64,000 bases of DNA from positions 9,638,001 to 9,702,000 of the forward strand of contig JADLSH010000395.1 in the NCBI GenBank assembly GCA_016169945.1, given 5' to 3'. Positions 21,879-34,377 of this stretch are shown here, in pieces (the stretch's first letter is position 1; each line of letters starts with the position of its first letter). Below the pieces are notes generated by a model. It made no database searches, was not told the origin of the DNA, and worked only from the letters and a program-made list of their open reading frames with translations. The DNA is from Trachythela sp. YZ-2020. Its lineage: Eukaryota > Cnidaria > Anthozoa > Malacalcyonacea > Clavulariidae. A program made the translations under genes and the position numbers.

Positions 21879-22489
21879 CTGAGTTACTAGTGTATAGTCC
21901 TGGCCTATCACTACCATGCTTTCTCTCTAGAATAAATCATTTTGGCATTAAATATATCAATGCCCCCAATAATATTCATGTACAATGTATCATGTTTTCA
22001 TTAATACAACTTACTTGTCATTCCAACTAAGGCTGCCTGTCAAAGTTCTCCTTGTATTTTTCAGGTAGTTTAACCTACTAACTTCCAGATAAAGGGCCTT
22101 CACTCGAAACGAGAAGTTTTCAGGTAGTTTAACAATAATCCACCGTCAAACATTGGCAACATATATAATTATAGACTATACTATTAAAAGGAATCAAGGT
22201 TAACTAAATGATGTATAACTGTTACATGAACTTTACAGCAAAAGTTTGGTCAATTGAATTGTCATCTAGCTTCAAAATATTGGCTAATTATTCAAGAAAA
22301 GTTGTTACATATATTATAGATCAGGCATTTTGTATGTGGGCTGAACGTCAGAAAGATCTACAAATCAGCGCAGTTATGCGTCATTTAGCACTTGCTTAAT
22401 TACAATTAAAATGTATAAAAATTAAAGAAGCAACTTACATTTTTCTATACTTTCCTTAATTTTCAGAATGAATGAATAATCCAGTTCAG
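21879..22489. other. No gene recognised
   Basis: AT-rich with a repeated TTTTCAGGTAGTTTAAC word near 22060 and 22120. Nothing else is supportable. Confidence 0.4.
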
Positions 22490-22990
22490 TACAAGCCTTT
22501 CCTTGATAGTCAAATTGAATTCGAGAAGTTTGTTTATTTCTCAACGATGGTCACATGCCTCTAGCTATGTATAATGTGATCAAAATTCCAATAGTTGTAA
22601 TGAACCCAAATGGATAACTTTTCTATCATTCCGATTATGCAAAGAGAAAGTCTGCAATCTCTTCCAGTATTTATTGGGTTTGATCATACGGGCACTGGTC
22701 ACTATGATGCAGTAATGCAAGTGCAACCATCTGAGCCAACAAGTGAAAATTCAACATATGATTGTAAAAAACAAGTCAGTCATGTTGGTTGTCGTTGTGG
22801 ACAAGCCTATCTTCCTGCGATCAATTTAAGAAGAGATGAAAATGCTCCCAAGATATAAATGGGTTGTACTAAAAAATGTCAATGCTTGGGATGCAAAAAC
22901 CACTACTGTGAAACTGTCACGACATTCATCACGATGTTCATCACGTCAATCATCGAGAGATTAAATAAGCAGATAATGGCCACATGTGGT
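22490..22990 (+). pseudogene. OTU-like C-terminus with cysteine-rich tail
   Basis: A frame containing SQIEFEKFVYFS (near 22505) and IKIPIVVMNP precedes, in another frame, MDNFSIIPI, LPVFIGFDHTGTGHYDAV and then CRCGQAYLP, a stop at 22857-22859, and CTKKCQCLGCKNHYC. The GHYDAV box resembles the His end of OTU-like cysteine proteases, and the Cys pattern after it resembles a CXC/tesmin-like tail. The stop and the frame change show that it is decayed. It is the C-terminal type of the protein class seen at 19.6-20.3 kb, but on the other strand. Family placement is by resemblance. Confidence 0.45.
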
Positions 22991-23589
22991 GAGCACGCTA
23001 TTTCCCATCATTTGAAAAGCATTGAGCTTAAAAATGCGTACTTCTTGTATAAAAGTATATAAATTTGGATATTTCAAGCATATATTGAACACTACTTAAA
23101 GTATCAAGCAATTTAGACAATACAGACAGAAAATATTACAGAAAATAACAATGGTGTTAACCATAAGGCATAAGCCATTTTACAAACATCATTAATTCAA
23201 AAATCCATATTTACCAGCGAGATTGAATTAATATATAACAAACAGGAAAATTACCCAACAGTGACAATATGTAGCTCTCATTTGCTCATATAAACACTTG
23301 TTAAATTCTGCTCAAATTTATCATTTCCATCATCAGTTGTACTTCAATGATGCATCTAATAGATTAAACAGCATACTTTCAGTTCATACTATAGCAACTA
23401 CAATATTGACAATTTTTGTTGCAGAAAATAATCATCTTATAAAGCATGAAACTGCAGCTACTCATAATCTTTATGCCTTATTGGCACATTGCCATCACGA
23501 CATTCGTCACCCCCTGTAGCTTAAAATGTATGTAGCATTGCTACAAAGATCCATCATTACCAAATGTGTATGACATTTCCATTTTCACA
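22991..23589. other. No gene recognised
   Basis: No supportable feature. A plus-strand open frame at 23298-23519 has no recognisable domain. Confidence 0.4.
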
Positions 23590-23935
23590 TATATTGTGTA
23601 GAATTTTATTCTCTTTTTAACGATCCCAAACTTCGGGAGACCAATCAGTTTAAATGCGTTTTTGCCATTTGAATGTCAATGTGTAACACGAGCTATTCAC
23701 ATGCAGATTTATATGCAAAGCAAGACCATATAAAACAATTTCGAATTTCTCATTACATATTCTATAGGATATTTTATTTATTCACTTATATGATGCAGCA
23801 TTTTATGCTCTATCTAACAATGTTAAATTTGTCCTGGGGACCAAGTAATTTATATGTGTTTTCGCTCTCTGAATGTGAGTGTCTAACGTGAGATTTTCAA
23901 TTGAGATTTGACGCAATATACTGCAATAATACGCA
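23590..23935 (+). repeat. Satellite units, two diverged copies
   Basis: The better copy (about 23748-23935) has the word order seen in all units of this family: CATTACATATTCTATAGGAT, a GAATTTT..CTCT block, GTCCTGGGGACCAA, TTTTTCGCTCT, GAATGTGAGTGT, then GAGATTTGACGCAA. The copy before it (about 23590-23747) is much more diverged. Other units occur at 27.6, 30.1-30.6 and 32.1 kb, with a spacing of about 205 bp where they are tandem. Confidence 0.7.
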
Positions 23936-24484
23936 CTCGGTAATAAAGCTGCTGCAAGTCACACTACAAATGTGGCAAGTCAAATGTCTAACCAGTCAAG
24001 AACACCAAGAAATACTTATCAAAACCAGGGACAAAGCCGAATTATTAATACTCCCGCGAGTACTGTAATCCTTGGTGATTCAACGATCAAGCACGTCAGT
24101 CCACAGAAAATTTGACGTGGTAAAACACCAGAATGTATCAGCGAACGAATAGCAGAGTTGGGTCAAGTAGCAATGAAGGAAGTTCCTGATATTAAGATCA
24201 GCATATCAGAAGTCATAATAAGAACCGACAAAAATGAAGCTAAACACAAGGTATGCAAACTAAATAACCTAATTGAAGCGGTATGCAAAGAGAACTCATG
24301 GGAATGCATCAAACATTCAAACATTAACAAGTCCCATTTGAACAATTATGGACTACATTTAAATAAAAAGGGAACAGCTATGCTAGCACTTAATCTAAAA
24401 ATGAGCATAACTAACTATGAGTATAGTTCTAATTGACTGAATAGCAGTAGTTCTATTGGTTATAATTCTCTATTAACCCCAGAG

Positions 24485-27321
24485 GTTTCAAAATAGCAAA
24501 CCCTAACATAACTAGTCTAGTCAAACACATCGATGAACTAAAAATTCATATTAGAGAGCAAGAACTTGATGGTCTAGGTATAAATGAAACAAGACTTGAC
24601 TCTGACTTCCCAACTAATCTCATCTCTATTGATGGTTATACATGGTGGCTAAAAATAGAAACAGATTAGGAGGGGGTGTAGGGTTCTACATTAGAAATAC
24701 TATAAACTTTCATGAAAGACTCGACCTACATAATGAGGAAATTGAAACACTGACTATTGAAATTTCGAAACCTAAAATGAAACCATTTCTTATAACTACT
24801 TGGTACAGACCCCCAAATTCAACAATTGATAAACTTAAGCAAGTTGAAAAGCTACTGCAACACATTGATGCCGAAGATAAAGAAAGCATCATAATGGGTG
24901 ACATAAATTGTGACCTCCTGGAAAATGATTCAATCGACACGAACGAATTGAAATTTCTTATGGACCTATTTCAATATAGTCAGAAAATTGATGAACCTAC
25001 AAGAGTCACTGGAGACACCCAAACCTTAATAGATCATATATATTCAAATAAACCTGATTGTATAACCTTAGCAAAAATAACAATTAGTGACCACTATCTA
25101 GTATATGGAGTTCGCAAATTTCCAAGCATAAAACAAAATAGTAACATCATAGAATATCGTGACTTCAAAAACTTCAATGTTGAAGTTTTCAGGCAAGATC
25201 TTACATCACTTGCTTCGCTTGATCTTGACTCGCATGAAGATTTCAATAAGATATGGCTTCATTGGAAAAGCAAATTTATGCGAGTTGTTGATAAACATGC
25301 ACCATTAAAAAAACGTATAAAAGGGAAATCACGGGAACCATGGATAAACAAAAATCTCATAGTTAATAAATGGCGAAAGAACAATTTAAAAAGAAAAGCT
25401 TGTAAAATGAACAATCCCAACGATTGGAAAGTTTACAAAACTGCCAGAAATCAGTATAATCAACTGATTAAAAATACAATTCAAGCACACTACACACATG
25501 AAATCCAGGATAACAAAGGCAACATGGAAAAGCATAAATAGATTCTTAAATAAACAATCGAAAACCTTACATGTAGGACAACTAAAAAATGCCAATGAAG
25601 AAATTGAAGATAAGAATATCCCAGATGCCTTTAACAAGCATTTCATCGAGGTGGGTCAACTATTATCTCAGGAAATTCCTGAAGCCACACAACAGCCTGA
25701 GTCCTACGTAGATGAGATAAGTGCACAGTTTCATTTTCGTGAAATATCCCAACAAGAAATACTGCATTTACTATTGAATTTACCCACAAATAAGGCAGCA
25801 GGTCAAGATAAATATCTCTGCTAAGCTCGTAAAAATAGCAGCACCTTTTATAAACAGTCAACTAACTACAATAATTAACAAATCCTTAACTACGGGCACA
25901 TTCCTGAACGATTGGAAACCCCAATTCACAAAGATGGACCAAAAAATGACATGAACAATTATAGGCCAATATCTGTGATCTCCACTATTGTTAAAATAAT
26001 GAAGGTTGTTCATAATCAACTTTATTTATATTTGCAAGAAGAAGACCTACTGTCTACTTCTCAACACAGCTTTAGGCCTGCACACTCCACTGTAACTGCA
26101 CTACTCGAGATCACTTATAGATGGTATCATAATATTGACATTGGTAACTCAATGGGGTCGTCTTCCTTGACCTTAAAAAGGCATTCGAGACACAGTTGAT
26201 CATCAAATACTACTGAAGAAACTCAGCTGCTATGGTATAATAACAGGGACTGCCCACAAATTGTTTTCATCATATTTAGACAATCGTTCACAATATTGTC
26301 AGGTCAATGGAAATATCTCTCAACATGATCAGTGGAATACCACAGGGGTCAATCCTAGGCCCGTTACTATTCCTACTTTATATTAATGACCTCCCCAACT
26401 GCTTAAATGGTGCTAATTGTAATATGTTTGCTGATGACACTCAAATTGATATTTCTAGCAATGACATAAACACTGTAACAAATGTATTGAACAATAACTT
26501 AGAAAATGTATCCCACTGGCTGACTGCAAACAAACTTAGCCTGAATACCAAGAAAACAGAGTACATGGTTATAGGCTCACACCAAAGGTTAAATTCAATA
26601 GAAACAGACCCTCCTGTCTATCTTGGTACAAACAAAATTCAACGAGTAAAAACGACCAAGTCATTGGGTTTAATGCTAGATGAGACTTTAAGTTGGAATG
26701 AGCAGGTAAATACAATAACAACAAAAGTTAATAAGGGCTTAAATGTACTAAGGAGATTAAGAGAATTCTTAGACCTTAAAACATTAGTGATTGTTTATAA
26801 AACCTTGGTGCAACCATACTTCGAATATTGTTCTCAAGTGTGGGGCAGCCTCGGCTTCACGCTTGGAGATAAATTGCAGCGCCTGCAAAACAGAGCTGTG
26901 CGCATCATTACCAAGTGTGGATACAAGATCCGTATAAAGCAATTTCGAATTTCTCATTACATATTCTATAGGATATTTTATTTATTCACTTATATGATGC
27001 AGCATATACCTATATATATGATGCAACCTAAACCTTGACAACCTGGAGACTAGAAGAAACCAACAACTCGCAACATTAATGTTTAAGATCAGACATTCAA
27101 TGGTTCCTAACTCCATCTCAAACATATTTCAAAGAACCGATCAGGTACATAATTATCAAACGAGACAGGTACAATTCAATTATCTGCCTCCTAAACCAAA
27201 AACTAATTTTAAGAAAAAATCATTTAGCTACAGGGGTGCGGTGGCTTGGAACAATTTACCCTGTGATCTTAAAAGATTGGAAATCATTCATTCTTTCAAA
27301 AATCATATAAACCAAATATGA
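24485..27321 (+). pseudogene. LINE-4 ORF2: endonuclease and reverse transcriptase
   Basis: The APE endonuclease starts near 24485 (NPNITSLVKHIDEL), shifts frame near 24640 and continues with IIMGDINCDLL and ISDHYLVYG, so SDH is intact. Reverse transcriptase motifs follow in pieces: NKAAGQDK near 25795, NNYRPISV near 25957, [15 protein letters not shown] near 26330 and FADD at 26427-26438. The C-terminal part has LQRLQNRAVRII and AVAWNNLPCDL. Frameshifts or stops are at about 24640, 25540, 25824, 26199 and 27040. Between KCGYKIR and the LETRRNQQLA segment, about 75 bp of satellite sequence replaces coding DNA. Confidence 0.8.
26938..27013 (+). repeat. Satellite segment inside LINE-4 coding region
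   Basis: This stretch is nearly identical to 23735-23810, from AATTTCGAATTTCTCATTAC through TATATGATGCAGCA. It interrupts the C-terminal coding part of LINE-4. Confidence 0.75.
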
Positions 27322-27525
27322 TATGGTTTCGGATATTACGAGACCACATCTAGTAATCACATATAATTGTAATTAATTATTTTTTTCCCATCTTGTAAAT
27401 ATTTTATATATACGGCCTATTGGAAGATCACTTATTTTTGTTTGCCTGTAAATAGTTTATACATAGTGAAATAGTCGCGTATTCAAATAAAGTTTTAATA
27501 ATAATAAATAATAATAATTATATAC

Positions 27526-27612
27526 GCAATATATTATATAAAAAAAAATTATATACGCAATATATTATATGAGCAATATATTATATACGCAATATATTAT
27601 ATACGCAATAAT
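27526..27612. repeat. AT-rich tandem repeat
   Basis: The word TATACGCAATATATTATA recurs about four times with small variation. It follows the LINE-4 tail and precedes a satellite unit. Confidence 0.65.
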
Positions 27613-27613
27613 T

Positions 27614-27745
27614 ACGCAAATACCGCACATGTCTATATATATAACTCTGACATTCTCATTACCTATTCTATAGGATATTTTTTTATTCACTTATGTTATG
27701 TAGAATTTTCTACTCTTTCTAATGATATTAAACTTGTCCAATTTT
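27614..27745 (+). repeat. Partial satellite unit
   Basis: Starts with CGCAAATACCGCACATGTC, then CATTACCTATTCTATAGGAT and TGTAGAATTTTCTACTC. It stops after an AAACTTGTCC word where other units read on to GGGGACCAA. Confidence 0.6.
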
Positions 27746-27783
27746 AAACAATTTTTATCATGGGATGAAAAACTATGCTTAAA

Positions 27784-29733
27784 TTAATATAATTATTGTA
27801 GATTTCATAAGGATTGACATTGTTTTGTTTAAATATAATACATTTTATTTCACTTCCCCCCCACCAAAACACGATTTCAGCCATATTTGGCCGGCTTGTT
27901 TGCATTTTATCGCCGAGTCTTGCAAGTATCATCCAATTGTTGTACTTTAACATAATGATAGATGGCTGAAGAAGATTTCAACGTCAAGTTTTGAAGCAGT
28001 GCAGTGTATTTTATCTTCGATATTGTGTCCTTCGATATTTTGTCAAATAGCGGCCATCGCAATGCCTCGCCATTTCTCTTCCCGATAAATGCCACTTCTT
28101 CATCTTCATATGTATTTAGATTACAGCATCCAAGAGTACTTCATTGTAGAATAGTCCCAATCGAAAAATTGAAAACATTAGTTGCACTTGAAAGGAAAAA
28201 ACCTCCCATAACAAATTTAGGATCAGAATCAAAGACACAAGTTTAAAAATAATTTGAAAGTCATGCGCAATCTTTGCGAAAACTCCTCATGGGCTACTTG
28301 ACAGGGGGGGGGAATATTTTCACGAAATGCTGTTCGCCACCACAGAACCCAGTAAATATATTATATTTATTGTATTTTTATGATTTATGATAAAAACAAT
28401 AGAAAATACGCAAAAAAAATTTTTCCATAAATCATAAAAATACAATAAATATAATTTATTATATGGCAAGTGCTTGTTTTGGTGAATCTCGCAATCTGAT
28501 TGGTCGCTGACGAGGCAGGATTTTCCCGTATTGCCCACGGGCAATACGGTATTCTTATTGCCCTGCGACGACTTGAACACATTTCAAACCAATAAAAGCA
28601 TTAAAAAATCCTTAAAAATAATTTAAAACAATGAAAAATAAACGGAAAATACGGAAAAGGGATAACTACAAGGGATAAAATCAAGTTTTGTTGGCTCAAG
28701 TCGAAATATTAAGGTAAATTTTACGATGTTTTTTAACTAAAACAGTCGAACATGCAAAGTTGTTTTTGTCCTTGATCCGATAGCTCAATATCACTATATT
28801 TTCTATTAATTTTATATTTTATTTTATAAATGGTACTGTAGAGTAGTTTTACTAAGCTAAGATTAGATAAATTTGTAAAAAACTAAGACAAATTCGTATC
28901 ATTGAAATTATTTTGACATTTGAAAATGACCGGCTTTGAGTTTCGGACTTTGTACTTTGCCCTCGCGTGACCAATTTTTGGCAAAATGAATTGTTTTTTG
29001 TTGTCTGAAATGCCATATAATAAACAACTTACTAACTTCGACTGTTCGGTCTGTACGGTAAAATATCAAGCCTCGGTCTTGCTGTATTGACCTCGCTATC
29101 GCTCGGTCAATACAGCAAGACCTCAGCTTGATATTTTACCGTACAGACCTCACGCTCAGTTAGTAAGTAGTTAATATTTACTGGGTTCTGTGGTGGCGAA
29201 CAGCGTTTCGTGAAAATACCCCCCCCTGTTAAGTAGCCCACGAGGAGTTTTCGCGAAGATTGCGCTTGACTTTCAATTTATTTTTAAATTTGTGTCTTTG
29301 ATTCTGGTCCTAAATTTGTTGTGGGAGGTTTTTTCCTTTCAAGTGCAACTAATGTTTTTAAATTTTTCGATTGGGACTATTCTACAATGAAGTAGTCTTT
29401 GATACTGTAATCTAAATACATATGAAGACGAAGAAGTGGCATTTATCGGGAAGAGAAGCGGCGAGGCATTGTAATGGCTGCTATTTGACGAAATATTGAA
29501 GGACACAATATCGAAGATAAAATACACTGCACTGCTTCAAAACTTGACGAAACTTGGTTGAAATCTTCTTTAGCCATCTATCATTATGTAAAAGTACAAC
29601 AATTGGATGATACGTGCGAGACTCAGCAAAATATGGCTGAAATCATGTTTTGGTGGGGGGTAAGTGAAATAAAATGTATTATATTTAAACAAACCAATAT
29701 CAATCCTTATGAAATCTACAATAATTATATTAA
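27784..29733. repeat. Large inverted repeat (arms about 0.57 kb)
   Basis: The arm 27784-28359 and the arm 29174-29733 are inverse copies with scattered differences. Landmarks such as GTTCGCCACCACAGAACCC (left) and its complement (right) pair through the whole length. The 0.8-kb centre holds two smaller hairpins, one near 28361-28456 and one at 29048-29149. No coding sequence is evident in arms or centre. It may be a foldback-type element or a duplicated inverted segment. Confidence 0.8.
29048..29149. repeat. 45-bp stem hairpin
   Basis: The arm 29048-29092 pairs with 29105-29149 at 42 of 45 positions, with a 12-base loop TCGCTATCGCTC. It sits at the inner edge of the right arm of the 2-kb palindrome. 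Confidence 0.8.
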
Positions 29734-30097
29734 AATAAGAAAATTTAATCTCTGCCAGGTATATTAGTTATTTCATGGATAATTAGCAGTTTACCTGGGG
29801 TGGTGCATGGTCATTTTCTTGTAAAATATTATACTTTTTTTCCTTCCAATAACTACCCCTAAAAGCAATCTTCTAAACACACTATAAGCACTTCAGAAAG
29901 GCTGTCGCTTCTGCTTTTCGGAAGTTAGAGCTATGTTGGCACTGCCGTTTCAGGGTGGGGTCATTTTCAGGACTTTCGTCCTGGATTCAGGTTTTGACAC
30001 ATGCCATGTTGACCACTATGGTCATTTTACCCTAAAACAGTTGAGATTGCCTGTGGTAAATGAAACGCATACAAACTCCTATACAGGTCCTAGACTA

Positions 30098-30592
30098 TTG
30101 AGATTTGACGCAAATACCGCTCGTGTCTATATATATAACTCTGACAATCTCATTACATATTCTATAGGATATTTTGTTTATTCACTTATGTTATGTAGAA
30201 TTTTCTACCCTTTCTAACGATGTTAAACTGGTCCTGGGGACCAAATAACATATGTTTTTTCGCTCTTTGAATGTGAGTGTGTAACATGAGATTTTGAATC
30301 GCGGTTTGACGCAAATTACCGTGCGTGTCTGTATTAAACAACTCCGATTTTCTCATTACCTATTCTATAGCATATTTTTTTAGTCACTTATATTATGCAG
30401 AATTTTATGCTCTTTCTAACGATGTTAAACTTGTCCTGGGGACCAAATGACTTATATGTTTTTTCGCTCTTTGAATGTGAGTGTGTAACATGAGATTTTC
30501 AGTTGAGATTTGATGCAAATACCGTGCGTGTCTATATATATATATATATAACTCTGACAATCTCATTACCTATTCTATAGGATATTTGGTTT
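30098..30592 (+). repeat. Tandem satellite units, about 205 bp each
   Basis: The word CATTAC(A/C)TATTCTATAG occurs at 30151, 30354 and 30564, giving unit lengths of 203 and 210. Each complete unit contains GTCCTGGGGACCAA and GAATGTGAGTGTGTAAC. The third unit is cut at about 30592 by an inserted element. Confidence 0.8.
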
Positions 30593-32062
30593 ATTAGTGC
30601 AAAGTTTCAAAGAAACTTTGCAGTATTGTGATGGGTGGCGAAAATTAACATCAGTCAGTCATACAGTCATAGTGTAAACCTTCCGGGGGGGGGGGTCCAA
30701 ATTACTCCTGATGTGCAATTGCAAAATGGCTCTGCTTGAATGATATCCTTAGAATGTTTTTATCAAAATTAGCGTAGTTTAGTAATATATCAGTGTTTGT
30801 CGTTATTCTCATGGATGTGAAAGTTAGCTGAATGGTCAATATAATTCCAAGCAGCATACAATTTGGATTGCATATATGTATGGCAAGCACCCCGGAATCT
30901 CAATTTTTGCGAAAAATTCAACTGAGCACGTGTTTGAGGCATAAAATTTTTAGGTGCAAATATAGCATATATATGGCGGCCGTATGTAGGAGTGAGTCGC
31001 GAACATGAACAACAATGTTTGAATATGTCGATAAAGCTATAATGGTGGCAGCTGGAAGTGGGATGTGATGAAAAATCGATCAAATGTTATAGATCAGTGA
31101 TGAATTTAAAAATTGCATTTTCATAATGGACAATACTAGTACAATAATTTATTATTTATTCATTCTGATAATACTGAGTGGGTTGAATTCATTATTGCAA
31201 TATTATTGATATACTAAAAGTCGACTTGCGTACTTTATATATAAATACTTTAATAATCCACATGTTTCTAAGAATTTGATAGTCCCTTTGATGTAATGTA
31301 TATATTGGTTATAGTATACAGCATTGGAATTCAGCGACTGTATTCAAGTCGACTGCGTACATAGATAGTAGAAGTTGCTATACTCTGTCCGTAGACTCGG
31401 AGTGTAATTTGTCAAGTCACTAGAGTAGTAGAGTGTAGTATGAACTGCATAATTTTGAAATTTGACATTTGTTATGCAGTATTAATAGAACACATCTCTG
31501 TTGACGGGGCAGTTGTTTACAAATGCGAATGGCATTTTGGTCTGTATATATAACTATGATGTATGATGCATTCTATATACTTTCTAGTTTTGCTTAGCCT
31601 TTATTTTAGTAGTCTGTGTACAACCGTACTCTCGAAATTTTATATACACGATGAAATAATCGAAGTTGAATTGACATATTTGTAATTAGTTGAATAAAAC
31701 TAATCAAATATTGCAACCGTAAACAAAGGACAATTTTATCTGCTTACTATAATATATTGGCAAAAACATAAATCACTCATCGCGAATTACGAATGATGAA
31801 ATATTACAAGCTTTTCATTGACAAGTGTACTTTTTGAAAAACTGGCTTTTCAAAAGCTTGTCACATTTCATCAATTTTCAAGGGCAAATAAAAATAGTAA
31901 AGGTAAAAATAATTGCCAAATAAAAATTGCTCGTGTAAATACGTAATATGCAAGTATCAACACAACACAACATGGATGCACAACAATTACGTACGCACTA
32001 TAAAGCATGTAACATAGCATTTGTCTTTTAAAACTTTGCACTATCCTTGGATCACTAGTTCG
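30593..32062. mobile_element. 1.47-kb element inserted in a satellite unit
   Basis: The satellite monomer reads ...GATATTTGGTTTATT before the element and resumes CGCTTATGTTATGTAG after it, which places the insertion between 30593 and about 32062. The left end begins with a perfect hairpin, TGCAAAGTTTC and its complement. AAACTTTGCACTA near the right end at 32033 is the inverse of the left TAGTGCAAAGTTT. The right 0.75 kb is repeated at 52.7-53.7 kb, and both copies end in CCTTGGATCACTAGTT. No coding capacity is seen. The class is not certain. Confidence 0.65.
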
Positions 32063-32224
32063 CTTATGTTATGTAGAATTTTCTACTCTTTCTAATGACG
32101 TTACACTTGTCCTGGGGACCAAATAACTTATATGTTTTTTCGCTCTTTGAATGTGACTGTGTAACGTGAGATTTTCAATTGAGATTTGACGCAAATTACC
32201 ATGTGTGTCTGTATTAAACAACTC
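32063..32224 (+). repeat. Rest of the interrupted satellite unit
   Basis: Continues from TTATGTTATGTAG through GTCCTGGGGACCAA and GACTGTGTAACGTGAG to GCAAATTACCATGTG. Together with the sequence before 30593 it makes one complete unit. Confidence 0.7.
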
Positions 32225-32235
32225 TATCCTAGTCC

Positions 32236-32515
32236 AAATATGACAAAATATCAAGTTTGATTGTTATACATCAAGTCGATCGTGTTCTATATCAAGTGTT
32301 GTGTTTTAACAATTAAGTCGTTTGTGTTTTATATCAAGTGCCGTGTTTTAATAATCAAGTTGTTTGTGTTTTATATCTAGTGTTGTGTTGGAACAATCAA
32401 GTATTTTGTGTTTTACATCAAGTTAATGTTCCATTTTTTTTTTATCAAGTTCATTGTGTTTTACATCAAGTATTTCCCATGTTATTATTCAAGTTTGGCG
32501 TGTGTTTTATATCAA
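32236..32515. repeat. Degenerate minisatellite of TCAAGT and GTGTTTTATATC words
   Basis: The words TCAAGT and TTGTGTTTTATATC alternate six or seven times, at spacings of about 45-60 bp, with point changes and indels. It produces a plus-strand open frame at 32338-32613 that is probably not a gene. Confidence 0.65.
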
Positions 32516-34377
32516 GAAGGGAGAGAATAGATTTTGATCAGTTTATGGCACTGGGGGGATTAACATGCTGCCTCTATCGCCGGGGGAGGGAATGTTGTCT
32601 GCATATTTTGTGACGGGGGAAATAGCTGGTATTCTGGTAAAGTGGTAGATATATTCCACTTCCAAAATAGTAATTTCCTTTCAAATCTCTTTAATTCAAA
32701 ATTCCCTTTTCTTCTAAAATTTCCTTCATACTTCTAACGTATAGATCGAAGCAATCCAATTTGAATCATAAATGAATTGTTTGGAAACTTCTTACAATTC
32801 TTTCCAATTCATTTTAATTTTTTCAAATTCTATTCTGTTTCTGCACGGTAACAAATTTCCTTCCAAGTGGAAATGCTAAAAGAAAAAACCGCCAAAATTG
32901 CTGCATGAGCACATGCTAGCATGGAAAACATTCTCTTGGAGAAAGTATTTGTAGTAAAAAACGATAAGTACCGTATATAAGTAATTTATGGAGAGTGATT
33001 GGATCGGCTAAACTTTAGCTGCTTTTTGGGTAATGGGTTACCTAGAAAAGAGCCAGACTCCCACTATGGAATAACTTTACCCATCTGGAAGGAGAAATTC
33101 CACTTCTAAAATGTGCAAGGACATCTGGTAGGGGAAGGGGTCAACATCCATTTTCCTCCATGGGGAGGAAGTCGGTTTACCTGCACAGAGAAGCACCTTT
33201 CCGAGTTACTTAAATCAGCTATGTGGGCATGCCAAGAAAGTTGGATGTGTGTACACTGAGTAAAGCATACATCACTCTCACACCACACATCTTACATCTA
33301 ATGTGAAAGTTGAAGCATGTTTGCTCTGCCCACACAGGCAAAGCTACTGTAATAGAAAGTATGAAGTTTTACAGATCACATACTGGTCTTATGGCTTATT
33401 AAATTAGATATGTTTCCCCCACTAAAACATTCTCAAAAGATGAATATTATTCTAAGCCTATTTATGTGGCAATTAATGTTTAGTGTCGTCACAATAATTC
33501 CATATATATCTATATATCCAGTTTATGATATCCGTGTATTGATCATCTTTCAGTTACATGGACAAAGATGACAATCTGCCAACCAATCCTTTCTATGAAA
33601 GGTTCTGTGGGAATATACATGGGGGCCAATTTCATTAGATTGTGGGTTGGCCAGTTGCAGTTAACCAGTTACTATTCTTGAAAATGTCCAAATTTTGGGC
33701 AAATTTGAATGTAAAATTTGTAGGGAACAAGCTTCCTTGCTAAAGTGAGAACCAACTTTAAAGCAGGTGTAGAAATGAAATGCAACCGATTCGCATGTCC
33801 ATGAAGGCGTGAAGACTATAAAATGCAGTAAAAGGTTTAAGTTCCATTCCAACAAACTTTTAACCCTTGCTTCGTTCATTTATTTCTTCTTTCGAAATAA
33901 TTTTATAAGCAAGAGGCATCTATGTCCCAGAATTTATAGACATAAGTTACTGACAGTCATCAAGTGTCATGGCCGTCTCCACAATCGACTTTGAAATCGC
34001 ATTTAAATCCATTCCTTTGTCTATATTCCACGATTGACGATGCAAACCACTAGAAGGGTTACTTTACACACTCAAAAATGTGTTTGAGTTAAAAAATGTG
34101 TTTTTTTCCTCAAGAAATAGCCGACTTTTCAAGATGATTTATCCAAATGTAATTGTTTTTATAGTAAATTAAATACACACATTCACGCTACTTTTTTTCC
34201 AAAATAGCGACTTTGAGCCTTTATATCTCCGAAACTAAAAGTCTAAGCCAAAAACTAATCTAGAACTTATTAACTAACTTTTTATGTTCTATCCGAATCA
34301 GTAAAAACCATTTTGCGTTCATAAGCACTTTAAACATATAGACTTCCATGTTCTTGGGTCCTCTGCATCAACAAATG
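32516..34377. other. No gene recognised
   Basis: Nearly 1.9 kb without a supportable gene, RNA or repeat. Short open frames on both strands lack recognisable domains. Confidence 0.45.

Larger units (their letters stand above)
23990..27512 (+). mobile_element. LINE-4 with esterase-type ORF1
   Basis: The element reads ORF1, endonuclease, reverse transcriptase and a 3' end with AATAAAG near 27487 followed by a TAA/ATAA array. The ORF1 remnant (about 24050-24436) has ILGDSTIKHV and NNYGLHLNKKG, the block I and Asp/His ends of an SGNH esterase, as in CR1-type LINEs. All frames are broken, so the element is dead. The 5' limit is not defined. Confidence 0.75.

Noticed and set aside
29558..29767. 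Matching open frames in both arms of the 2-kb palindrome
   Set aside because: Frames such as 27744-27953 and 29558-29767 mirror each other because the arms are inverse copies; no domain is present.
30098..30592. CRISPR-like regular repeats
   Set aside because: The units are about 205 bp tandem copies without short repeat-spacer structure, in a eukaryotic context: a satellite.
32338..32613. Plus-strand 91-residue frame rich in Cys and Val
   Set aside because: It lies in the TCAAGT/GTGTTTTATATC minisatellite and has repeat-derived composition.
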